Assembly: GCA_947088515.1 (NCBI GenBank)
Contig: CAMUHA010000020.1
Span: 1 to 24,944 of the forward strand
From: an uncultured bacterium
Lineage (GTDB): Bacteria; Bacillota; Clostridia; Lachnospirales; Lachnospiraceae
Direction: 5' to 3'
DNA length: 24,944 nucleotides
This document shows, piece by piece, positions 15,514 through 24,666 of the stretch (positions are counted from its first letter, which is position 1; every line of letters begins with the position of its first letter). The notes beneath the pieces were generated by a model. That model was not told the origin of the DNA, did not search any database, and saw nothing but the letters and a program-made list of their open reading frames with translations. The position numbers were made by a program, and so were the translations under genes.

Positions 15514-17514
15514 TTAAAACAGAAAACTTCCAATCTGAAAAACCAGCGCCGCTGCAGTCCACGCAAATAAAATCTGGAAAAGAGCCAGTTTTACCATAAA
15601 TGCTGTGGAACCGCTTTCCTTCCTGATAGTTGCCATTGCCGCTGCACAGGGGACATACAAAAGCACAAACAGCATCATACAGTATGCGTTTAAGGGACCA
15701 AAAGCAGGGTCGATTGCCTTCAGGTTTTCCGCAACTGCACCAATACCTGATACCATCTCCCCACTGCCTGCGCCAAAAAGCACAGAAAAACTTGACACAA
15801 CCACTTCTTTTGCAGAGATACCAGCAATCAAAGACACAATAATCTGCCACATACCAAGGCCTGCCGGACGCATAATGGGAGTCAGCCATTTTCCAATGGC
15901 GGCCCCAAAACTGTCTGCCGGATTTGCCACCATGCCAGATGGACCGAAATTTAATACTGCCCATAATAAAATGGATGCAATAAAAATCGTGGTTCCTGCT
16001 TTTGAAAGATAATCTTTTAGTTTATTCCATACATAAATCCTGATGGTTCTTCCATTGGGCTTTTTATATTCAGGCAGTTCTATTAACAGGCAGTCGCTCT
16101 CCTTTTCTGTATCAAATATATGGATAATCCTTTCCACCAAAATCGCGCAAAGCAGTCCGATTACATACATGGAAAAGGCCGCTACATGGGCATAATTTCC
16201 AAAAAACATGCCTGAAAAAAGCACATATACCGGAAGTCTTGCCGAACAGGACATAAATGGCGTGATAATCATTGTTTTTCTCCGGTCCTTTTCTGTTTCC
16301 AGGGCGCGGGAAGCCATAATTGCCGGAACCGTACAGCCAAAGCCTAAAACCAAAGGCAGGAAGGCTTTCCCTGAAAGTCCCACCTTTCCCATTACACTGT
16401 CCATTACATATGCCACTCTTGCCATATAGCCACTGTCCTCCAATATGGCAAGGGCAAGAAAAAGAATGGCAATATTGGGTATAAAAGTTAAAATCCCGCC
16501 TACCCCGGCAATAATCCCATCTACAATCAATGAAACCAGCCAGTCTGCCGTGTGGGCGCCAACAAGAAATTCAGAGACATTTCCCGAAAAAATATCCAGA
16601 AAAGCTTCAAAATATCCTTTCAGCCAGTCGCCTAATGTAAAGGTTAAAAAAAATACCATCGCCATAATACACAGAAAAACAGGGATTCCCCATAGGGAGT
16701 GCGTCAACAGACGGTCTGCTCTGTCTGTGCCATCCTTTTTCTTTTTCCGGTAAAACAAAACTTCTCCCATCATGTGTTCAATATATGAATATTTGGCCTG
16801 TATAATTTCCTTTTCATAGCTTCTGTCAATTACATCCTCTGTCCCGATGGGATGATCATCCATTACATCCCCATCGTTTTCGAGAAGTTTAATGGCATGC
16901 CATCTTACAGATGAATGGGATGGATAGCGGGATTCCATCAAAGCAGAAAGCCTTTCTATTTTATCTTCAATATCCTGACAGTAATGAAGCACATCCTCCT
17001 TAGAGCCTTCCTCATAATGATGGATAACTGCATGGAGCAAAATATCCAGTCCTTTTCTTTTGGCAGCTGAAACAGGCACTACCGGAATATCACCTAACAG
17101 CTCCGGCAGCCTGTGCATATCAATTTCCATTCCCCGTTCTTCCACCACATCCATCATGTTAAGCGCAAGAACCACCGGCTTTCCAAGTTCTAAAAGCTGC
17201 AAGGTCAGATAAAGGTTGCGCTCAAGAGAGGAAGCATCCACCACGTTGACAATCACTTCAATATCATCATCCATTACACAACTTCTGGTCACTTTTTCCT
17301 CAATGGTATAACATGTCAGGGAATAAATGCCAGGTGTATCCACAAGGGTCATGTGGACATCCTCATACTCTGCTTCTCCTTCTATTTTTTCCACCGTAAC
17401 ACCAGGCCAGTTGGCTACTTTTAATTTAGAGCCAGTAATGGCATTAAAAAGTGTAGTTTTTCCGCAGTTTGGATTTCCCACAAATGCCACATGAACAGTT
17501 TCTTCTTTTTTCAT
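15514..17514 (-). CDS. feoB: Ferrous iron transport protein B
   Basis: 666-residue Fe(II) transporter of the inner membrane. The N-terminal G domain shows G1 GNPNCGKT (13-20), G3 DTPG (around 59-62) and G4 NMMD (around 119-122), followed by the helical GDI-like segment. From about residue 280 there are two Gate regions of membrane helices, including the signature GFGCTVPAIMASRALE and a second SAKEVVVSSFSVLFGAG. Length is normal for the family. The ATG at 17514 overlaps the feoA stop in an ATGA junction, so the pair is translationally coupled. It is followed by a terminator, so feoAB forms a closed two-gene unit. No feoC is seen. Confidence 0.97.
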   Translation of the reverse strand: MKKEETVHVAFVGNPNCGKTTLFNAITGSKLKVANWPGVTVEKIEGEAEYEDVHMTLVDTPGIYSLTCYTIEEKVTRSCVMDDDIEVIVNVVDASSLERNLYLTLQLLELGKPVVLALNMMDVVEERGMEIDMHRLPELLGDIPVVPVSAAKRKGLDILLHAVIHHYEEGSKEDVLHYCQDIEDKIERLSALMESRYPSHSSVRWHAIKLLENDGDVMDDHPIGTEDVIDRSYEKEIIQAKYSYIEHMMGEVLFYRKKKKDGTDRADRLLTHSLWGIPVFLCIMAMVFFLTFTLGDWLKGYFEAFLDIFSGNVSEFLVGAHTADWLVSLIVDGIIAGVGGILTFIPNIAILFLALAILEDSGYMARVAYVMDSVMGKVGLSGKAFLPLVLGFGCTVPAIMASRALETEKDRRKTMIITPFMSCSARLPVYVLFSGMFFGNYAHVAAFSMYVIGLLCAILVERIIHIFDTEKESDCLLIELPEYKKPNGRTIRIYVWNKLKDYLSKAGTTIFIASILLWAVLNFGPSGMVANPADSFGAAIGKWLTPIMRPAGLGMWQIIVSLIAGISAKEVVVSSFSVLFGAGSGEMVSGIGAVAENLKAIDPAFGPLNAYCMMLFVLLYVPCAAAMATIRKESGSTAFMVKLALFQILFAWTAAALVFQIGSFLF

Positions 17515-17738
17515 GCCAATACCTCCTCTACCTCAATTCCCCGACTGATATGCCTGCCTACCGCAAGCCTGGTTCCCCGTACACGGATAATCAGCGCCCC
17601 ATTTTTTTTCCGGTTTAACACAGTAATAACTGTACCATCATTCAAACCAAGGGCCTGCAGGCGGCGGGTAATCCCCTCTTCCACATACAGACCCTTAATT
17701 TCATAACTATTTCCCTTCGTGCCATCAAAAAGTGACAT
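17511..17738 (-). CDS. feoA: Ferrous iron transport protein A
   Basis: 75-residue SH3-like cytoplasmic protein that assists FeoB. The family pattern is clear: a first strand SYEIKGLYVEEGITRRLQALGL, then GTVITVLNRKKNGALIIRVRGTRLAVG, ending in the basic-to-acidic RHISRGIEVEEV. The frame extends to 17780, but the ATG at 17738 has a GAGGGTG site seven bases upstream and fits the usual FeoA length. It overlaps feoB by four bases. Iron-dependent control is expected from the family, but I could not find a convincing Fur box upstream. Confidence 0.93.
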   Translation of the reverse strand: MSLFDGTKGNSYEIKGLYVEEGITRRLQALGLNDGTVITVLNRKKNGALIIRVRGTRLAVGRHISRGIEVEEVLA

Positions 17739-17778
17739 TTTTTCACCCTCTTTTGTTATAAAAATTTTCCCAATCAAC

Positions 17779-17807
17779 ATTAAAGCACAATAGGGTATTC
17801 ATTGCAA
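17779..17807 (-). promoter_or_regulatory. Sigma-A-type promoter of feoAB
   Basis: On the minus strand TTGCAA (17807-17802), a 17-base spacer and TTTAAT (17784-17779), about 40 bases upstream of the feoA start. It lies in the gap after the permease gene and makes feoAB independently transcribed. Confidence 0.5.
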
Positions 17808-17842
17808 GCGCTAATAAAACTTACCAAAAAGCCTAAAAATTA

Positions 17843-19012
17843 TTAAAATATTCCAATTAGATATTCCAATATCACAAGCGCGCCTAAAAAACAAATGTTT
17901 CCTATTGTAAAAATCTTTAAGTATTCACCCTTGCGCAAGCTTTCTTTTTGGGCTATATGTTTATAGGAAATCAGGCTTGCCATGGATGCAATCAGGGTGC
18001 CCAGTCCCCCAAGATTGGTTCCAACGATAAGTTTTTCATAGTTTTTTGTAAATCCAGACAACAGAAGCGCCGCAGGTACATTACTGATTGCCTGACTTGC
18101 TGCAATTGCAGTATATACTTCTCTCCCAGCGATTACCCTCTGCAAAAAATCACGAAAAACACTAATTCTTCCCATATTTCCAATAAATACAAAAAAAACT
18201 ACAAAGGTAAGGAGCAGAGAATAGTCCACCTTTGCAATCACCTTCCTGTCCACAAAAAGCACTGTGACCGGAACAACCACAAGTACTGCCTGCCAGGGAA
18301 TAAGGTGTCCCACTGCAAAGAGACATAAAAGAAACAACACAAGATAAGCGGCCAAAGGTCGAATTCCCCCATCAGGCTGCAGAGGATTTTTTCTTATGAA
18401 AAGCCTCTTTTCCCTGTGGAGCCTTTGAGGGACAAAACTTTCTTTATATCTGCTTCCCAGAATCATTGCCCATGCCACAAGCAGCAGAAGGGATAACATA
18501 GTATAAGGAAACATGAGTTTAAAAAAAGCGCCCACAGAAAGGCCTGCCTTACTATAAAGATACAGATTTTGAGGATTACCTACAGGCGTCAGCATACTGC
18601 CAAGATTGGCAGCAATAGTCTGCATTGCCACTACGGACAGCGCCAGTTTTCCTTTTACCTTTCCACCCAGCATATCAAGCACTGTGAAGGTAAAGGGGAC
18701 AAAAGTAATAAGCGCCACATCATTTGTAATCAGCATACTAAAGAAAAAGCATAAAAGCGCTAGAAGTAAAATAATACTTTGAACATTTTTTACTTTTCCA
18801 AGAAGCCACTTTGCTGTCAGTTCAAACACCCCCAGCGCCTGCATTCCTGCCATAACGCACATAAGACAGAATAATACAGCCAGTGTCCGAAAATCTATAT
18901 AGTTTATATATTTTGCATCTGGCGGTACAAAAAAAGCAGATACCCCCGCTAACAAAACGGCAATACAAAGCACTGTTTCATTTTTAAAAAATTCCGTCAA
19001 AGATTTTTTCAT
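17843..19012 (-). CDS. SLC13/ArsB-like anion permease (ion transporter superfamily)
   Basis: 389-residue membrane protein with about 10-11 hydrophobic segments. Two half-signatures of the ion transporter superfamily are visible: ITNDVALITFVPFT (around 95-108) and ANLGSMLTPVGNPQNLYLYSKAG (around 134-156). The second half repeats the pattern more weakly (AASQAISNVPAALLLSGF, GTNLGGLGTLIASMASLISY). The substrate could be a dicarboxylate, citrate, arsenite or sodium/proton exchange; it cannot be settled from sequence. The start at 19012 has an AAGGTG site that overlaps the TGA of the MATE gene, so the two are coupled. It is the last gene of the transport operon, with no clear terminator before the feoAB promoter. 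Confidence 0.85.
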   Translation of the reverse strand: MKKSLTEFFKNETVLCIAVLLAGVSAFFVPPDAKYINYIDFRTLAVLFCLMCVMAGMQALGVFELTAKWLLGKVKNVQSIILLLALLCFFFSMLITNDVALITFVPFTFTVLDMLGGKVKGKLALSVVAMQTIAANLGSMLTPVGNPQNLYLYSKAGLSVGAFFKLMFPYTMLSLLLLVAWAMILGSRYKESFVPQRLHREKRLFIRKNPLQPDGGIRPLAAYLVLFLLCLFAVGHLIPWQAVLVVVPVTVLFVDRKVIAKVDYSLLLTFVVFFVFIGNMGRISVFRDFLQRVIAGREVYTAIAASQAISNVPAALLLSGFTKNYEKLIVGTNLGGLGTLIASMASLISYKHIAQKESLRKGEYLKIFTIGNICFLGALVILEYLIGIF

Positions 19013-19020
19013 CTACGATT

Positions 19021-20388
19021 TCACCTTAATTTTTTAATCTTCTGTCCATTCTTAGTTAATTTTCTGTACAATACAAAATACATAGTAATAAAGCAGGCAA
19101 GACCTCCAATGGCATTGGATATTGGTTCTGCCATAAATACTCCATTTACGCCAAATCCGCACTTGGGCAAAAGTATGGTAAGAGGAGCTACTATTATAGC
19201 CTTTCGCAAAAGGGAAAAGAAAATCGCTTCTCTGGCATATCCCAACGCTGTAAAGGAAGACTGACCTGCAAACTGAAATGCCATAAAAAAGAATCCAAAA
19301 AAATACAGCTGCATCGCCTCCACTCCCATCTTAAGCATTGACACATCTTCTGTGAAAACTGATAAAAGCAGCCGTGGGTGTTGTATTACCACAATCCATG
19401 CAGACAGTGTATACAATATCCCAAGCGCTGCCGTAAAACGAATCCCCTGGCAAACTCTTTCATAACGCTTTGCTCCATAATCATATCCCAGTACAGGCTG
19501 GGAACCACTGGTAAGCCCTCCCACAGGCAGAGATAAGATTTCACGCACGGAGTTGATTACTGTCATAATACCCACATATAAATCACCGCCATACGTTTTT
19601 AATGTTGCATTGCACACAATCTGTACCAGACAGTTTGTTGCCTGCATAATAAAACCTGCCATCCCCAGGGATATAATCTCAAATGCAAGTTTCCAGTCAA
19701 CTTTCAAATACTGCTTTTTGATGCGAAGCTGGGTTTTTCCTCCAATCAGAAAATGTAAAACCCAGATACATGAAACCAGCTGACTAAGTACAGTGGCCAG
19801 TGCAGCTCCACCAACTCCCATATGAAAATAAAAAATAAAAAGCGGGTCAAGAATCAGGTTAAGTAAAGCTCCCAACATAGTAGTCATCATTCCCATCCTT
19901 GGAAACCCCTGGGCGTTAATAAATCCATTTAATCCAGTGGTAAGCATGGTGAAGGATGTTCCAAACAGATAAATTTTAAGGTAAGCATTTGCATAAACAT
20001 AAGAAATGTCACTAGCGCCAAATAAGTAAAGCACTGGCCTGCGAAGCAGAAAGCAGAAAACAAGTATTACCAAAGAACTGCCAAGCAGCAGCGAAAATGT
20101 ATTGCCCAGTATCTTTTCCGCCCGTTCATTCTCTCCGGCTCCCCTTGCAATGGAAAACAGCGGCGTACCACCTGTGCCAAACAGACAGGTAAAAGCCGCA
20201 ATTAATGTGGTAAGTGGAAATGCAAGGCCGATACCGGTAAGAGCCATACTGTCCGCGCCAGGCAGATGGCCAATATAAATCCGGTCCACCACATTATATA
20301 AAAGCTGTACCAACTGTGCCAGTATTAGGGGAATGGCCTGATATATAATATTTTTCCAGACCTTTCCCTTTGAAAAATCATTTGCCAT
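19021..20388 (-). CDS. MATE-family efflux transporter
   Basis: 455-residue multidrug/toxin extrusion transporter with 12 hydrophobic segments in two homologous halves. The first half starts IIYQAIPLILAQLVQLLYNVVDRIYIGHLPG, a classic MatE opening, and the second half carries NSVREILSLPVGGLTSGSQPVLGYDYGA. Family members export drugs or metabolites in exchange for Na+ or H+; the cargo here is unknown. The start lies four bases after the upstream ABC gene's stop, with only a distant GAGG site, so translation probably depends on coupling. It precedes the SLC13-like permease by eight bases. Confidence 0.93.
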   Translation of the reverse strand: MANDFSKGKVWKNIIYQAIPLILAQLVQLLYNVVDRIYIGHLPGADSMALTGIGLAFPLTTLIAAFTCLFGTGGTPLFSIARGAGENERAEKILGNTFSLLLGSSLVILVFCFLLRRPVLYLFGASDISYVYANAYLKIYLFGTSFTMLTTGLNGFINAQGFPRMGMMTTMLGALLNLILDPLFIFYFHMGVGGAALATVLSQLVSCIWVLHFLIGGKTQLRIKKQYLKVDWKLAFEIISLGMAGFIMQATNCLVQIVCNATLKTYGGDLYVGIMTVINSVREILSLPVGGLTSGSQPVLGYDYGAKRYERVCQGIRFTAALGILYTLSAWIVVIQHPRLLLSVFTEDVSMLKMGVEAMQLYFFGFFFMAFQFAGQSSFTALGYAREAIFFSLLRKAIIVAPLTILLPKCGFGVNGVFMAEPISNAIGGLACFITMYFVLYRKLTKNGQKIKKLR

Positions 20389-20392
20389 TTAC

Positions 20393-22225
20393 TTAATCAA
20401 TCCTCGTTTCATAAATCTGTGTGCAGTATTTTTCTGCCTGCACCTGCCACATACGGGCATAAATCCCATCTTTTTCCAACAGTTCATTATGAGTGCCATC
20501 TTCCATAATACAGCCATTTTCCAAAAGAAAAATACGATTGGCATCTTTTGTAGTGGAAAGCCGGTGGGAAATCAAAATTACCGCCTGTTTGTCTGCGTTC
20601 TGCATCATACTTTTGTTCAGACGGTATTCCGCCACAGGGTCAAGGGCAGAAGATGGCTCATCCAAAATAGCCACTGGCATATTACGAATATATATTCTTG
20701 CAATTGCCGCTTTTTGCGCTTCACCTCCTGAAAGCATGACTCCACTTTCAGAGAACTCTCTTGTAAGCTCTGTGTCAATCCCATCAGGCATTTTTTCCAC
20801 TTTTTCTTCCAGCTCCATTCTCCTTAGAGTCTCCTTTATTTTTCCACTATCTTTATCAGTTACAAAATCCATCTTAATATTTTCGGCAAGAGTCGCTCCG
20901 TAAATCTGGAAATCCTGAAAAATAGCTCCAATTTTTTCACGGTATTTTTGGGTGTTTAAATGGCGGATATCCACCCCTCCATAAGTGATGCAGCCTTCGC
21001 TTACATCATACAGTCTGAGAATCAGCTTAATCAAAGTGGTTTTCCCGGCGCCATTTTCCCCCACAAGAGCAATTTTTTCTCCTCTTTTTATGGTCATATT
21101 GATGTTCTTTAATACATAGTCATCCTCTTTCATGTAACGGAAACATACATTTTTAAGTTCGAGAACAGCCTCATTTTGGGGAACCTCACAAAGACCTTCA
21201 AACCCTTCTATATGTATTTCATAATCCATAAAACGGCGGAACCGCTCTGCATACTGCCCAACCTTCTGGAAATCCACAAGAGAATGATTCATCCAGTCAA
21301 GATAGCTTTTGATATTATTTGTGGCATTTTTTAAAGAAGCAACTGCCCCAAGCCCAATACTTTTTTTAACAATTGCAAGGTAAGCAAGGTGTACAGGGAC
21401 AGCAAAAAACTGGAATAGGGTAAAGGTAAAAACCCAGTTTAACAAATGCAGCGCCCCTATTTTAATCATATATTTATTAGCCACTGCTTTTTCTTCATTT
21501 AACGCTTCATCAAATTGTTCAAGCAACGCCTCTTCAATACCTGTCAGCTTGATTTCCTTGGCATATTCAGGCTGATAAAATACACGCTTTGAATAGTCAG
21601 CCTTTCTTTTAATTTTGGTCTTTTCTATTTCAAAAAGATACTCCTGACGCGCTACGGCAAAGTGGACAAAAATATTTACAATAAACCCTGCCACCGGGAA
21701 AACTGCTGCTGCAGGATTAATGGTAAATATCATAGTGCCTGCAATCACCATGGAGAGAAGACTTGCCATAATATTTGCAATACTCATCACCGCCTTAGGA
21801 ATCATAGTATCTGACTGGGAAGCAGCAATTACAAAATCATCATAATATTGGGGAAGGTCGTAGCAAAGAAGGTCTATCTTCTGTGTCTTCTCCATTAATT
21901 CTCTTTGGATTTGTCCGGAAAGCTTTACAAGCCTGACCTCAAATATTTTATAAAACCACATATATATATATACCTGTATCGTACTTATTAAAAACCATAC
22001 AATAAGAAGATATGCAATATGACCAAACATGGCGCCTGCTGACAGGGCGTCAATTACTTCTTTTAAGAGATAGGTATTCAAATAGGTATTTACACCACAT
22101 CTTGCACACTGACTGATAATATATGCTATCCCCATTTTTTTATCATGCTGGTATGCATACCGGAACACATATATTACATTGGCACATAGACGATGGATTC
22201 CAATTTTTTCTGTTTGTTCCTTCAT
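20393..22225 (-). CDS. ABC exporter half-transporter (membrane domain plus ATPase), second subunit
   Basis: 610 residues: six hydrophobic segments over about the first 310, then an ATPase domain with Walker A GENGAGKT (about 389-396), Q-loop in IFQDFQ, signature LSGGEAQ (about 498-504), Walker B AILDEP (about 519-524, with the catalytic Glu) and H-loop ISHR. All catalytic motifs are intact. The frame runs up to 22270, but the ATG at 22225 has a GGGGAGGTGAG site upstream and overlaps the preceding ABC gene's stop in an ATGA junction, so it is preferred. It most likely pairs with that neighbour as a heterodimer. Cargo is unknown, as no peptide precursor, peptidase domain or immunity gene is next to it. 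A MATE gene follows. Confidence 0.92.
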   Translation of the reverse strand: MKEQTEKIGIHRLCANVIYVFRYAYQHDKKMGIAYIISQCARCGVNTYLNTYLLKEVIDALSAGAMFGHIAYLLIVWFLISTIQVYIYMWFYKIFEVRLVKLSGQIQRELMEKTQKIDLLCYDLPQYYDDFVIAASQSDTMIPKAVMSIANIMASLLSMVIAGTMIFTINPAAAVFPVAGFIVNIFVHFAVARQEYLFEIEKTKIKRKADYSKRVFYQPEYAKEIKLTGIEEALLEQFDEALNEEKAVANKYMIKIGALHLLNWVFTFTLFQFFAVPVHLAYLAIVKKSIGLGAVASLKNATNNIKSYLDWMNHSLVDFQKVGQYAERFRRFMDYEIHIEGFEGLCEVPQNEAVLELKNVCFRYMKEDDYVLKNINMTIKRGEKIALVGENGAGKTTLIKLILRLYDVSEGCITYGGVDIRHLNTQKYREKIGAIFQDFQIYGATLAENIKMDFVTDKDSGKIKETLRRMELEEKVEKMPDGIDTELTREFSESGVMLSGGEAQKAAIARIYIRNMPVAILDEPSSALDPVAEYRLNKSMMQNADKQAVILISHRLSTTKDANRIFLLENGCIMEDGTHNELLEKDGIYARMWQVQAEKYCTQIYETRID

Positions 22226-24021
22226 GCACTCACCTCCCCAGCCAGATAATTTTCTGCCTGCATTTTCCACATACGGGCATATTCCCCACCAAGCGCTATC
22301 AATTCCTGATGACTTCCCTGCTCTTTGATTGTTCCCTGTTCAAACAGATAAATTCTGTCTGCATCACGAGTGGCTGAAAGGCGGTGACTAATAAAAATCA
22401 CTGTTTCGCCATCTGTAGCTTTTAACATATTCTGGTACATATTATATTCAGCAATAGGATCAAGGGCTGATGAAGGCTCGTCCAAAATGACAATATCCGG
22501 CTTACGCGCAAATACCCTTGCAATGGCAATTTTTTGTGCCTCCCCGCCAGACAGCCCCATTCCTTCATCATCAAACTCCTTGGTCACCATGGTATCTATT
22601 CCATTTTTAAGACTGTCCAGCTTTTCTCCAAACTGTGCCTTTCGCAAAGAGTCTTCCACAAGGCGGCGTTCCTCTTCATTTTGCGGTTTTCTCATCAGAA
22701 CATTATGTGAAAGAGGCAGAGCAAATACCTGCAAATCCTGAAATACAGTTCCAAAACGCCTGTGAAAGGATTTCGCCTCATACTGGTTAATGTTTTCCCC
22801 GCTGATTTTGATTTCCCCTTCCGTTGCAGGATAAAGCCCCATGATAAGCTTCACAAAGGTGGTTTTTCCGGTGCCATTGTGTCCCACAATGGCAATTTTT
22901 TCTCCTTTTTTTATGGTCATATTTACATTATGTAAAGTAGGTTTATCAGCTCCCTTATAAGTAAATCCCATATTTTTTATTTCAATATCAGAAAGCCTGG
23001 GCGCTGGTATTTCTTCTTTTTTACCAACAGGCTCAAAAGAGAGAAAGTCCCTAAGATTTGTAACAAACGCATTTTCTTTAACTAAAGCCACTATCCCCCC
23101 CATCACATCTGTTGTCCGCCAGGAAAGATAACTTAAGGCTGGAATCATGGCAATATACATGGCAATTTTTGAAGGATTATCCTGCAATATATAGGCTATA
23201 TAAAGATATGGCAATATGGTGGAAAAAATAGTATTCAATATCTGCATTGCTGATTCTGGCACTATGATTTTTTTAAAAATTTTTGCAGTTTTGTTTTGCA
23301 TTTTTTCATATGCTCTTTCATGCCGCTCTAAAAGCAGTCTGCCTATGGAAAACTGACGCAGTTCACAAGCATATTTTTTTTCATAAAAAACTCTCTTCGC
23401 ATAACTTCCAATTCTGCCTTCTCTGGTATTAGCCATATCAAGCTGATAGTACAAGTCACTTTCTTTTTTACCCATATAAAGGGAATTTACCACCATTGGC
23501 AAAATAAATAATAGCAGCCATGGGTCAACATCTGCAATAATAAAAACAGCTGAGAGAATCGCCGCGATGCTTGCCGCTACACCCATGCAATATTGGAGAA
23601 TTGTTATTCCCCGCTGCTCACATTCATTCAGTGCGCGGGTATACTTGTCATAAAAATCGGGTTCATCAAAACGTGCATATTCCATAGATATGGATTTTGC
23701 AATGACCTTACGGTAAAAAGTCCGGTAAATCTCCGGAACCAGTTGTTTTTCCTGATATAAATACACTACAGTCATTACATGAACTGCAATGTGTCCGACA
23801 CTCATTGCACCTACAAAAGCAACAAGGGATGAAAAAGGTGTTTTTTGTTCAATTGACAGATAGATATATTCTGTCATATATACAGAAAAAAAAGTCCAGA
23901 AAATACTTCCTATAATTTCTTTCGTAAATGTAAATATTACAAAATATGGACTGCCCTGCCATAGAATGTTCAGCATATAGAATATATTTGATACGGATGA
24001 TTGTTTTGTGTCTGTTTTCAT
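22222..24021 (-). CDS. ABC exporter half-transporter (membrane domain plus ATPase), first subunit
   Basis: 599 residues with the same layout as its neighbour: about six membrane segments in residues 20-310, then an ATPase with Walker A GHNGTGKT (about 380-387), Q-loop in VFQDLQ, signature LSGGEAQ (about 490-496), Walker B VILDEP (about 511-516) and H-loop ISHR. Both sites look competent, so the pair does not show the one-degenerate-site asymmetry of many heterodimeric exporters. The ATG at 24021 is preferred because GAGGGGG lies just upstream; an in-frame GTG at 24033 is the alternative. First gene of the four-gene transport operon. Its putative promoter lies within the divergent gap facing the cotJ operon. 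Confidence 0.92.
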   Translation of the reverse strand: MKTDTKQSSVSNIFYMLNILWQGSPYFVIFTFTKEIIGSIFWTFFSVYMTEYIYLSIEQKTPFSSLVAFVGAMSVGHIAVHVMTVVYLYQEKQLVPEIYRTFYRKVIAKSISMEYARFDEPDFYDKYTRALNECEQRGITILQYCMGVAASIAAILSAVFIIADVDPWLLLFILPMVVNSLYMGKKESDLYYQLDMANTREGRIGSYAKRVFYEKKYACELRQFSIGRLLLERHERAYEKMQNKTAKIFKKIIVPESAMQILNTIFSTILPYLYIAYILQDNPSKIAMYIAMIPALSYLSWRTTDVMGGIVALVKENAFVTNLRDFLSFEPVGKKEEIPAPRLSDIEIKNMGFTYKGADKPTLHNVNMTIKKGEKIAIVGHNGTGKTTFVKLIMGLYPATEGEIKISGENINQYEAKSFHRRFGTVFQDLQVFALPLSHNVLMRKPQNEEERRLVEDSLRKAQFGEKLDSLKNGIDTMVTKEFDDEGMGLSGGEAQKIAIARVFARKPDIVILDEPSSALDPIAEYNMYQNMLKATDGETVIFISHRLSATRDADRIYLFEQGTIKEQGSHQELIALGGEYARMWKMQAENYLAGEVSA

Positions 24022-24071
24022 TTGCCCCCTCACTGTCTTTATGGCGATCTTTGCTGTTTCTATCTATAACT

Positions 24072-24100
24072 AATGTAACACATCACCTGTTTCCCATCAA
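24072..24100 (-). promoter_or_regulatory. Possible promoter of the ABC-ABC-MATE-permease operon
   Basis: On the minus strand TTGATG (24100-24095), a 17-base spacer and TACATT (24077-24072), about 50 bases upstream of the first ABC gene. Each hexamer matches consensus at four of six positions. Confidence 0.35.
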
Positions 24101-24162
24101 GAAATAAATTCTTTTAATAATACGTGAAATAAAAAGAAAATGTAAAAATGATATTTATCCGT

Positions 24163-24190
24163 AACCTGCAAATTATTCCATCATACTATG
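24163..24190 (+). promoter_or_regulatory. Mother-cell sporulation sigma (sigma-E/sigma-K type) promoter of cotJ
   Basis: CATACTATG (24182-24190) matches the sigma-K -10 pattern CATAnnnTA at all but the last base, and the sigma-E -10 CATACAnT at all but one. An AAC (24163-24165) lies at 16-base spacing, as expected for the short sigma-K -35 AC. No good sigma-E -35 is seen at 14-15 bases. It lies 37 bases upstream of cotJA. Confidence 0.45.
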
Positions 24191-24226
24191 TTATTAAATA
24201 ACTTTCCGTTTTATGAAAGGATAATT

Positions 24227-24400
24227 ATGCAGGATTACAGTTTTAATGAATACTTTGATCGTTTTCCCCTTGCAATGGCATATGTTCCCTGGCAACACCT
24301 TACCAGTGTTTTTGAAAATCTTGAAGAAGCTTATAAAGCAGGCACTATCTTCCCTGAATTAGAAAAACCGTTTACTGGAAGGAGATGCGTAAAACAATGA
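24227..24400 (+). CDS. cotJA: Spore coat-associated protein CotJA
   Basis: 57-residue spore-coat protein, first gene of cotJABC. The recognisable core is LAMAYVPWQHLTSVFE followed by AYKAGTIFPELEKPFTG, typical of CotJA in clostridia. It is shorter than the Bacillus protein (about 80 residues), lacking the long Tyr/Pro-rich N-terminus. The frame extends to 24188, but the ATG at 24227 has an AAAGGA site six to seven bases upstream and is preferred. The stop overlaps the cotJB start in an ATGA junction. Made in the mother cell and deposited in the inner coat, by analogy with Bacillus subtilis. Confidence 0.88.
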   Translation: MQDYSFNEYFDRFPLAMAYVPWQHLTSVFENLEEAYKAGTIFPELEKPFTGRRCVKQ

Positions 24401-24663
24401 CACAAAATAATGAACAGAGCAGACTTCTTCAGGATATCGGGATTATCGGCTTTGTAGTGGTGGAGATGACTGAATATTTGGATACCCATCCTACAGATAA
24501 GGAAGCAATGGAATATCTTAGCCATTATGTACACATGCAAAATCAGGCTATGCGGGAATATGCAATGAAATATGGTCCCCTTAGAATTTCAGATGCAGAT
24601 GGCTGCAATCAGAATGAGTGGAAATGGGCTACACAGCCCTGGCCCTGGGAAGGAGGATGTTAA
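24397..24663 (+). CDS. cotJB: Spore coat protein CotJB
   Basis: 88-residue CotJB. Seen: LLQDIGIIGFVVVEMTEYLDTHP, then the helical HYVHMQNQAMREYAMKYGPL segment and the Trp-rich ending WKWATQPWPWEGG, all typical of the family. The ATG at 24397 overlaps the cotJA stop by four bases. The in-frame ATG at 24385 directly abuts the AAGGAG site and is unlikely. cotJC follows three bases after the stop. CotJB is needed with CotJA and CotJC for coat assembly in Bacillus; its molecular function is unknown. Confidence 0.9.
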   Translation: MTQNNEQSRLLQDIGIIGFVVVEMTEYLDTHPTDKEAMEYLSHYVHMQNQAMREYAMKYGPLRISDADGCNQNEWKWATQPWPWEGGC

Positions 24664-24666
24664 ATT

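Noticed and set aside
17739..17842. Possible Fur or DtxR-type operator upstream of feoAB
   Set aside because: No stretch resembles the 19-base Fur consensus or a good DtxR-type dyad; only weak partial symmetry around the promoter spacer was seen.
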